NCBI GenBank assembly: GCA_030248065.1
Contig: JASAMV010003725.1
Coordinates: forward strand, 1-64,000
DNA from: Rhynchonema sp. JSB1_4
Taxonomy: Eukaryota; Nematoda; Chromadorea; Monhysterida; Xyalidae
DNA length: 64,000 nucleotides
Reading direction: 5' to 3'
Shown: positions 14,401 through 24,600 of the stretch, one piece after another
Numbering within the stretch: position 1 is the stretch's first letter
Layout: every line of letters starts with the position of its first letter
The notes under the pieces: generated by a model
Told to the model about the DNA's origin: nothing
Database searches by the model: none
Seen by the model: the letters and a program-made list of their open reading frames with translations, nothing else
Program-made: the position numbers and the translations under genes

Positions 14401-14740
14401 TCGCGGACCGACAGCAGCGCGACAAATCTGTAAAATCCACCAGACAATCACGGCTCTACTGTTCAACACTCAACCATGATATCGTTTCGCGTTTGTGCCG
14501 CACTTTCATGGAAACGCCCCAACACACTGCAGACCCGCCCGCAAACCAACATCGTTCAAAGCATCGAGCTGGTGAGGATATAACGGCCCCTTCGTCGTGT
14601 TGGTGTGTATCACCGCGCCCGCAACTCCAATACGCTTTACTTTGTCAGGCGAAATCCGCGCACGCCATGGCCGTTCACGCAACTCCGGCACGTTGTCCAC
14701 GGCAATTTGCAGACCTGTGCGGAAACGCAACGCGGTCAAA
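5467..14740 (-). CDS. DDX11: DDX11/CHL1-like Fe-S DNA helicase (Rad3/XPD family)
   Basis: Likely a nuclear superfamily 2 helicase with 5'-3' unwinding activity, acting in sister-chromatid cohesion and replication (family knowledge). Exons on the minus strand, all in phase: about 14740-14551, 14397-14322, 14268-14118, 14026-13854, 13397-13164, 13057-12996, 12678-12585, 12515-12352, 12252-12064, 11850-11627, 11191-11074, 9652-9164, 8847-8742, 8392-8301, 7934-7831, 6190-6135 and 5648-5467 (stop). Exons 2-17 total 838 codons including the stop. Motif I is APTGSGKT; motif Ia is IFASQTHAQ. The four Fe-S cysteines are in LCINP, DGCAM, GCAYF and FCPYY. Motif II DEAHN is split across the 12996/12678 splice; motif III is LTSATL; motif V is GRFAEGLN; motif VI is AQTIGRTVR. 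The tail (LPRWIEGRL) and the VYQNL segment after the Fe-S region favour DDX11 over RTEL1 or FANCJ. The first exon and start codon are not resolved. Confidence 0.75.
6406..6815 (+). repeat. Dispersed repeat family A, copy 2
   Basis: The same repeat as at 388-720, but longer. It runs on through GGTCACGTACGAATCAATTAC to a GTTCTAGT sequence. Just there an hAT-like MITE end (CAGTGCAGTTCCTGG) begins, which suggests that the MITE inserted into this repeat. Confidence 0.8.
6822..7400 (+). mobile_element. hAT-like MITE with CTAGCCGCC motif, partly duplicated
   Basis: The left end reads CAGTGCAGTTCCTGG, like the other hAT-type MITEs in this window. Two roughly 250-bp internal copies (about 6890-7130 and 7130-7380) each hold AAGTACACTAGCCGCC, then GCCTAAAATAGGCATTTTC and a CAAAAGTCGCC segment ending in TTTTGGTCTTCCCCC or similar. 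The element's right end is unclear. Related interior sequence occurs at 33066-33210, 36500-36700 and, inverted, 31560-31720. Confidence 0.6.
9653..11073 (-). other. Long helicase intron without other genes
   Basis: This 1.4-kb stretch separates two phase-0 splice junctions of the helicase gene: PHV at its left-hand exon end joins AFHDSFELAN in the next exon. Open frames inside it are short and show no family resemblance. Nothing else is supported here. Confidence 0.55.
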
Positions 14741-15059
14741 AACAATGTCTCCAAGAAACTGCCACCCATTCGCTGCGCGCAACCAGGCCATGTACAAATC
14801 AGCGCTCCCCAACCAGCACCATGACAACCTCCAATCGCGAACGCCACTGTCCCAAACACCACCCTTCCGCTTCTTTGTTTCAAACAAACGTTTTTTTGTC
14901 AGATAAAAAAATGGAAGAACATAAGGTTGAAGACCGTCGATCAGGCACCAAAAAGTACGGTTCACCCAATTCTTTTAGCCCTCTTGTCCCGGTCAAATGA
15001 CACGCACGGGCGATTTCTATTCTCCCCAAAATAGCAAACTGATTGGTCTGGAATGGGAT

Positions 15060-15250
15060 TAGAGACATCTCGCGTGTCAACTGCCGGGTGTCGGGTCTCC
15101 GGTGCCAAAAAAAGAGTAGCTTCCGCATGCCGCGTACGGCCAGGTAAAACAGTCACGTGTCAAAACATCAGTTTTGCCGAGAAAAGAAATTTTGAGAGAA
15201 AATTTTCTTCGAGCGAAACATTTTGGAAGACGCAGAACGTGTCATTTTGC
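15060..15250 (+). repeat. Dispersed repeat, inverted copy of 40865-41045
   Basis: The segment reads GGGTGTCGGGTC, then CAAAACATCAGTTTTGC, then a GAGAGAAAATTTTCTTCG stretch. The same order occurs in reverse complement near 40865-41045. It is an interspersed repeat with no visible coding capacity. Confidence 0.65.
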
Positions 15251-15639
15251 TGTTTATTTCGTATGAAAATGCTCAAATTCGGTCACTTGATCCAAAAAAG
15301 TGCACTAATACTGCGAAGGAGCACAGACCTGTCTCGTTTTGGTCCAAAAAGAGCCGTCGCATATCGACCATTTCTAACCTTCGAATCCACCACCGTCCAA
15401 CAAATCCACAGCACTCGGCGCGGTCGTAACCGTGGTCATGGTGGAACCCGCTTTCGTCCCCAAGCCGGACTCGTTATTGCCTGATACACGAAGCACAAAC
15501 CTTTAAGAAGTACATAGCACCCTCGATCAATGCAATCACGCACGCAGCCGGCCCCAATGATATACCCCCTAAAACACACTCTACCTAACAGCCCGTTATA
15601 CCCTGAACCACACAGGGTCAACGCTAGGCTCTCTGTCAT

Positions 15640-18600
15640 GAACGCATCCACGCCAGTGTTTTGCACCTAACCATTCCAACGTGGCGAATTTGAATAAGCA
15701 CGCTCTCGGCGGGATATACATGGCACGCACACTTTAACCAGTTACAACCCTCTCGTCCCGACACAAACCGCCAACGGTAGTCCGATTTCGTCCCGTCCGC
15801 ACGCGATTGTTCTGACGAGAGATGGCCTCCGTTCGCATCCGTGGAATCTTTGCGTTGCGTGCCGGTGCACAGTCTGAAGAAATCAGTAAACTTATACAAG
15901 CAATACGATGGTTACGACCAGATCCACGCCACCGCCGATCTTGCACTCGGTCGCACTCATCGAAACCCACAGTCGACTGATTAACCACAAGCAGCCCTTA
16001 CCGTACATATTCAAAACAGCAGACCAAACCCACACGTTTCCAACCCTACGCATGACCGACAGTCCCGGTGAGACACACACCAAAGTGTGATGCATGAGCC
16101 ACCCTCCCCAAAAAAACCACAACGCCGAACGGCTGGGTCCATTGTCTCTTCCCATCGTCACAGGCCAAGAAAAAAACGCCCACCTTATGTCTCAGACCCC
16201 AATGAACCGGGCCCACGATAACCTTCGATGTCAATACTGCCGCACGCGCCCGCCCCCACACACGCGTTCGCCCTGCCCCGTTTATCTCCGGCGCTGAACC
16301 CGCAACCATCACCGCTTGACATCGCGTTCGAAAATATGGTACCTGTGAACACTCCTGCCTTAGCTGGACTTCGCCACCATCGTGGCCCATGAGGCACAAC
16401 CCGATGCAACCGACCAATACATGTGCGCAACCTGCACACAAGCCGTCACCGAAACAGCCAACAGTACCGATAGTAAAGAACAAGAAAGATCGCCGTATTT
16501 CATCACCCAATTTAAACAGTCCGCACCGCACTGCCGAACCGTCCGTTAATAGGCCTCGTGCATACCGCCGGACGATGAGTCACCCAGCCGCAGCCCCCAT
16601 GGGCACGGAAACCCCATCTAGGCGTACCACCGAACAACGGCCAGACTCACCGACGTCCAGCGCATGACATTGAAAACCAAAACAGTAATGAAATCAAAAT
16701 AGTTCACAATGAAAACTAAAACACCAATGAAATCAAAATAATTCAGAAGCAAACAACAAAGAAAATGGACACAAGTGCGCAATCCTGTACTGTGAAAGAC
16801 CACGAACTCTACACACCGTCCACTCCTCTGACAGACAACAAAACAAAGATGACCAAAAAAACGAGACAGACAACGATCAAAACTGACGTAAATCAGAGCA
16901 GGGACAGTGACAGGTCACAGTTATTTTCGAAAAAAAAACGGAACATCCAACTCCTTCACCACTTTAAAAGATCTCCAACATGTATGCTCGACCAAAACGA
17001 ATTTGAATCAAACTTGGCACGGTCACCGGGTTTGCTGCAAAGTACACACGGCCATGGAATTTTCTCCCATATCAGCTCCATGCCTCAGATCGAACCCTGA
17101 AACGGAAAAAAAATTTCACCCCACCAAACCACCATCCAAACAAAGTACCCACATGCTTCACATCTACCCAATGTGGCGATTGATCACAAGTCTCTCGCAA
17201 ACCCGTTGACTCCAATCTAAGATTACATTCATCCTTTTGCCACCGGCACACCGCATCCTAAGTTGCATAATGTTTCGTCAAAACAAATCTCCATCGCGAA
17301 CGGCACTTATTGGCCCAACACTCACTGCACCAGAACTGACCTGTGTTTTTTTCCTGAACCCAGGGCCCCAATCGCACCCCGCACCAACGTGGCGTTCGAG
17401 CATAAAATCCTTGCCGTGAAGCACAAAAAAATTGACAAAGTGGCTAGCGATCACTGAACGTCGAAATCAGGATTCATTTGATAAAACCCCTATACGGCCA
17501 CTGCCCGACCAACCTAATGAAGCGTGCAAAATAAAAAAAGCATGCACATTAACGTACATAATCACATACTACCCTCGTACCACAACGTCCTGTCACAATG
17601 TTATCCGACGTCTCCGGTGCCCCGTCGTCCCCCAGATACGTTGTAACTGCAACGGGAACTGTGCCCAGCATCAATCAAACCACCGCCCACATCCTGTGAA
17701 ATGTATGCCCCAACCAACGTCATCAAGTCCCAACTGACACTCGGCCGTATCGTCACATGACAGGTAAGGGGCGTACTCACCATTTGCGCGCCGACCGTTG
17801 TCTGCAAGTCGACCCGATATTAACACGACGTTCACATGTTTTCTGGTGCAACAACCAAAAAGAGACCACCAACGGTGCATGTAATGATAGACACAAGTGC
17901 GCATGTACAGGCAGCGATTCGGCCCATTCAATGGAGCGTCGCAACCCAAACCGATAACAGCCAACCCAACGTCCCCGATGGAGGATTCGACAGCGGACTG
18001 TGATTCGCTCTGTAATATTTCCCATCATCGAAACACATGAATCGACATTTGATCCGCACGCACGCCACCCACACTAACTGTTCAAAAGTCGGGCAATGGC
18101 AAATATGCGACCCGGAACATATTTGAATATAAAATCTATAGCAACGCACACGAATCTGATCAACCTCTGCAGCTCACTTCCGCCCGAAAAAAACGCCCCC
18201 ACCCCCAAATTCAAACGCCATCGGTGACACCCCCAACCATATGCGCGTCCCGCCGACAGCATAAATACGCACCGACAATGAGAGCGTCATACAACCGACG
18301 CCACCGCCATGCTGTCCGGTCACCGCCCCATTTTGATGCACGTAATAAACGCATGGCGCCTTGCTGCCACGAACCAGAAGCGGTGACGTATCAGCCGATG
18401 TTTCGACCACCTGTGAACAATGTCAAGCCAGCCTCATACGCAAAACCCGTTCTCCAGTAAACAAAGGTTGAAGGGGCCCCGCCACATATACTGTAAGTAG
18501 TATAGGGCGGGGACCTGTCCCGCAAGGCAGGATCGAAGTCCAGTGTGGTACAAGGCAGGATTGGACTATAGTGGGATGTTTAAGCGTAAGCCTAAGCCTG

Positions 18601-21600
18601 GGCGCGGACCTGTATCGCAAATCCTTCCAGAACATTCTAGGGGTTATGTTTAGGCGTTGGGAATTTCCTCGCTGGTTGATGTTTCAATGGTTACGGTAAA
18701 TACGTATAGTGCTCCGATAACCTATTGTGATGTTTAAACGTAAGCCTCGAACTTGAAACCCTGATTTTCTCTGTTCATGCGTCATTTTTTTTGTGCGTTA
18801 CATTTTATGCGTCGATTATTCTGCGTGGTTTTCTAACACAGAAAGCCCCAACCTCTTGTCCGTCAACCCTGAAAATTTCAACCCAATAGGACCAAGCAGC
18901 TCTGAGTGCGAGAGTGAAATTTTTCGTGAGTCGTGCCCATGTGTATAAGCATAGACGCTCAGACGGCAGGCTGGGTGATGTTTTACCGGAACTATATACA
19001 GGATTGCATGAACGTGTTCATACGCAGTGCTGGCAGGAAACTCGATGTTCCACCGGCACTACAGAGTGTGGTGGGGTGTCTCTCAACACTCAGCCGCATT
19101 TTCTGTGGGGTTACCGTATCACACTGCCCCATCAACAACTGGTTCCAACCGATATTTTTGGATTACCTCCTATGCCTGGAGCTATGAAGCAGTAGGCCTA
19201 GTCATGCCGGCGTGAAACATCAACAAAAGTTTCGTATTCTCTAACGTTAGATTTTTCGATGTTTCGTCAGATCGGAAACACCTGATGTTTCACCGATACT
19301 ACGTATAGAATTGGTGGTTTTTCCCCACCTGTACAAGGTAAAGAGTTACCTATTGGAGGCCATCAACCGGACTCCCTATTTTTGGACCGCCGAACAAATA
19401 AGCTGTGTGTGGTCAGCCACCGAGTTTGTTTGTGACGTGGTGGCTCTCACATCCCACTTATTGCACTTTTGAGTCACGGGGGGTGGAGTCCTCTTTTTTC
19501 AGGCCTAGGTTTGTTTCAGGTTCAGCATCGGTGGCACACATTCCGAAACAGTATAAATAGGAGCGCTTTTCTTCACTTCGTCATTCTTGCAAAATTGCAA
19601 CCTAGTGAACTTTCAAAAATGGAACCAATTATTGAGTTTGGACCTGAGAAAGAACAACGCGTCCGTCGTTTCAACGCAACCGCCCGGGCTTTCACCGTGA
19701 CATTCCGTCATTTGGGTGCTGTGCCTGATGTTCACCAATTCGCCGTCTCGGCCATCAGTAAAACCCTTGATCACGCCTATCGTGACGCCCAGCCTGGTGA
19801 TCTTGTCGGCCTTCAGGTTTCCCATCCCGCCCTGGATCGTCCAATTCTTATCCCGTTTCGTCCAAGAAGCCAACTCCAAGCAGAAGTCATAATTCGCTTC
19901 ATTGAAAGCGCCGTCCAGAGCAACATCAACTTCACGCTGGACGACCGAATGGTTTGGACGGTCAACATTATCCATTCACCAAAAGGCAGTGGACGGAAGA
20001 AACCAATTCCAAGAGGCAACCTCAAAGCCTGGCTGAATTCAAAACGCGGTCATGGAGGAGCTCTCATCACCATAACCAATAGTGACAATCTATGCCTTGC
20101 ACGGTCCCTAGTCACAGCAAAATGTCGCATCCACAAAACAGAAGACCCGCAGCTCTATAGAAGTGTCATCATGGGAGACACCAACAGGCGCACCAAGCAA
20201 AAAAAGCTGGCACTAGAGCTCATGGAACAAGCAGGCCTGAAGGATCATCGCGGCCCCTGTAGTATTCCGGAGTTGAAACTTCTCCACTCAGCTCTTGGAG
20301 CATACCGCATCCGCGTGATTTCCAGTGAGCACATGCTCTCCATCATCTATGAAGAAGGAACCGGCCCGGACATCAATCTTCTCTTGGACAAAGGACACTT
20401 TGAGCCCATCACCTCCCTCCCCTCGTTCTTTGACAACAATTACTTCTGCTACAAGTGCAACAAAGCATACAAGCAAAAGCGGACGCACATCAACTGCGGG
20501 CAACGGTGCACCAAATGTTTCAGCCAGCCACCCTGCGTTCCTGACAAGGAAATCTATTGCAATAACTGCAACCGTCGCTTCGTGAGCAACATCTGTTACG
20601 AAAACCATCTTCTGGAGAAAAGCACCAACATCCCTGGCAGCAACAAGCGCAAAATGTCCTCCACTTGTCAACAGGTGTGGCACTGCAAAGAGTGCTCTCA
20701 GGATGTACATGAGCGTCGTGGCGCTCATCACTGTGGAAAAGTCAAATGTCGGTTCTGCAAACAACACGTGGACTCCACATCTCATCAGTGCTACCTTCAA
20801 CCGCTCAACAACAACACCAAAAAAGCATCCTGTTTCATCTTCTATGATCTGGAAACCATGCAGGACAAGCTGGTGGGCCACACAGGCAATGGTCCCATCT
20901 TTCTACATGAAGTGAATTGCATCTGTGCTGAGAAAGTCTGTGACGTCTGCTATGAATCGGAAAAACCCTGTGGAAATTGTGAGACTAGGGATCATCTCTT
21001 CAAAGGAACAGACGCGGTGGAACAGTTCTGCAACTGGGTGCTCTCCCCCGCCAACAAAGGAGCCATCGTCATCGCCCACAACTCAAAGGGCTTTGATGGG
21101 CAGTTTGTCCTCAAATATCTACACCAACAAGCCATTCAACCCCAAGTCATCCCCAAAGGCCTGGAGCTCTTCAAAATCCACGTTCCATCAACAGGCACAA
21201 CATTCTTGGACAGCCTCAATTTCCTCCCTCTTCCCCTCTCTGCTCTGCCCAAAGCCAAGGGTATACCTGGCTCAAAGGGTACGTTCCCTCATCTGTTCAA
21301 CAAGATGGCCAACTGGGACTACAGCGGGCCTCTGCCTGATCTGAAATACTACGGCCCTGAACAACTCAAGGAGAACGCACGTGAACAGCTGATCCAATGG
21401 CATAAAGAAGAAAGCGCCAAAGGCAAGATCTGGAATTTTCAAGAAGAATTGGTCGGCTACTGCAGGACAGACGTGAGAATTCTGAGGCAAGCGTGCATGA
21501 AATTCCGCGCCTTGATGATGTCTCAACACAACCTGGACCCCTTCACCTCGGCAACTACTATCGCCAGCACCTGCATGGCAGTATTCAAGAAGAACTTCCT

Positions 21601-24600
21601 ACGTCCCAACACCATTGCAGTGATGCCGCATGGAGGGTACAGAGTCAAGGACAGACATTCGGCCATAGCAATCAAGTGGATCAAATGGCTGTCACATTCT
21701 CAAAATCTTCAAATTCAACACGCCATCAATGGAGGAGAAGTTCGGGTCGGCAACTACAAAGTGGACGGCCAGCTTCGCTCAGACCCCAGCCAGGTCTTTG
21801 AGTTCAATGGATGCGCCTATCATGGTTGTTCAGACTGTTTCCCAGATCCTCACACACGCCTGCAAACAGGAGAGAAAGCAGGAGATGCGCTAAAAGCCAC
21901 AGAAGACCGGACTGCAGCATTGGAGGCCCAAGGATACACCGTTACCACAATGTGGGAATGCATGTTCCGTGAGGAATGTAAGCAGGATCCGGAACTATCA
22001 GCGTTCATCAAAGCCGTCAAAGTGCAAGATCCAATGGACCCAAGGGAAGCATTCTTTGGAGGAAGAACCAATTGTCGTTGGATGCACTGGAAGGCCGCAC
22101 CTGAAGAATCCATCCACTACATTGATATCTGTTCCCTTTATCCTTATATTTGTAAATATGGCCGCTTCCCCACCGGACATCCAACGGTTGTGACGGAAAA
22201 CTTCGCTGACATCACCACACGCCCCTATAACGGCCTGATAAAGTGTCTGGTTCTACCTCCTCAAAATCTACTTCATCCTGTTCTGCCCGTGCGTCAGGAC
22301 GGAAAGCTACTGTTTCACCTGTGCGGCTCCTGTGCTGCCGCCCATAACAATGGAGACTGTCCCCATGAACCTGAGGAGAGGGAATTCTGGGGTGCTTGGC
22401 CTACCTGTGAGCTCTATGCTGCTATGGATCGTGGATACGTCGTCAAGGAAATTGCAGAAGTATATCATTATGATCAATGGGAGCAGCATGATCCAACAAC
22501 AGGCACCGGCGGGCTGTTCACTGATTACATCAACTTCTTCCTCAAGATCAAGCAGGAAGCCTCAGGATGGCCCAGCTGGGTGAAGACAGAAGAAGACCAA
22601 GACTCGTACATCAAGCAGTATCAAGAGAAGGAGGGAATTCTACTGGAGAAGAGCAAGGTGGAACGCAATGAAGGACTCAGGATGCTTGCCAAGCTTTGTC
22701 TCAACAGTTTTTGGGGCAAGTTTGGACAGCGGTCAGATCAAACCAAGATGGAGTATGTGAAAGATCCGCAGCGGTTCCTCAAACTGGCCTATGATGACAC
22801 ACTCCAGGTGCAAGGGTTCACCATCGTCAATGACGGCATGCTCATGGTCACCTACCGGGCGTTGGAAGCATTCGTGGAAGAATTGGAGAATTCAAACACC
22901 ACCATCGCTGCCTGGGTAACGGCTCAGGCGCGACTCAAGCTCTATACGTACCTGGAACAGCTTGGTGATCGCGCGCTCTACTTTGACACTGACTCCGTCG
23001 TGTACGTCTCAAGGCCAGGAGACGTGTACCAGCCACCAATTGGAGACTACCTGGGCATGATGACGGATGAACTGGACGGCCACACCATCAAGGAGTTTGT
23101 GACGGCCGGACCAAAGGCATACGCGTACCAGACGGATGACGGAAAGACCAAGATCAAGATCCGGGGACAGACTTTGAATCATTCAGCAAGTGAACAGTTG
23201 AACTTCATCACGTTGAAGGACACGGTTTTGAAATATCTGGAATGTGGTGATTGTGGTGATATTAATGTTGTTGCTCCTAAAATTGTGCGTGAATCTGATC
23301 GTAGCATTGTGACTAAGACGCAGTCCAAGAAGTTCTCTGTTGTTTATGACAAAGCTCGCGTGTTACCTACTGGTCAATGTGTTCCTTTTGGTTACAAATG
23401 TTGATTAGTGTGTCAATGAATCATGCAGCATCTGCCTTTGCACATGGTGCGTGGCTCATTATGTTTATTCTGTGTCAGAGACATGCTGCATCTGCGTAGG
23501 CACATGGGGCGTGGCTCAGAATGTTTATTTTTGTGCTGTGTTATACTCATTTGGTTGTGTTAGTGTTTGGTTCAATAAAAAATGTCGTTCAGAATTGGTT
23601 TAATTGTTTATTATGTAGCTCACACAAAAGAACAAAGAAGTGAAATCCGTGTTTTTTGCCACAACTCCGAGTCACTCAGAATCGACTCACAACAACTCAG
23701 AGTCGACTCACAACAACTCAGAGTCGACTCACAACCACTCAGAGTCATACCTCAAAACACCGAAACAAAGTTGCATGTTAAAGAATAAGGTTATCATACT
23801 AATTCTGTGTTTTCTGACCCAACTCCGAGTCATTCAGAGTCGACTCACAAGAACTTAGAGTCGACTCACAACAACTCAGAGTCGACTCACAAGAACTCAG
23901 AGTCGACTCACAACAACTCAGAGTCGACTCCCAACAACTCAGAGTCGACTCACAACAACTCAGAGTCATACCTCAAAACACCGAAATTTACTTCACATGT
24001 CAAATATTAAGGTTATCATACTAATTCCGTGTTTTCTGACCCAACTCCGAGTCACTCAGAGTCGACTCACAACAACTCAGAGTCGACTCCCAACAACTCA
24101 GAGTCGACTCTCAACAACTCAGAGTCGACTCACAACAACTCAGAGTCGACTCCCAACAACTCAGAGTCGACTCACAACAACTCAGGGTCGACTCCCAACC
24201 ACTCAGAGTCATACCTCAAAACACCGAAACAAAGTTACATGTCAAATATTAAGGTTTTCATACTAATTCCGTGTTTTCTGACCCAACTCCGAGTCACTCA
24301 GAGTCGACTCACAACAACTCAGAGTCGACTCCCAACAACTCAGAGTCGACTCTCAACAACTCAGAGTCGACTCACAACAACTCAGAGTCGACTCCCAACA
24401 ACTCAGAGTCGACTCACAACAACTCAGAGTCGACTCACAACCACTCAGAGTCGTACCTCAAAACACCGAAATTTACTTCACATGTCAAATATTAAGGTTT
24501 TCATACTAATTCCGTGTTTTCTGACCCAACTCCGAGTCACTCACAGTCGACTCACAACAACTCAGAGTCGACTCCCAACAACTCAGAGTCGACTCACAAC

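Noticed and set aside
18914..19195. Third gene of the Maverick-like element
   Set aside because: Two overlapping small frames are equally open and neither shows a domain or promoter.
19469..19618. N-terminal extension of the polymerase to the upstream ATG
   Set aside because: The TATA box at 19552 lies after that ATG, so a normal transcript would start downstream of it.
20288..20881. A 197-codon open frame on the minus strand inside the polymerase gene
   Set aside because: It is antisense to the conserved zinc-binding and exonuclease region of the polymerase and has no domain of its own.
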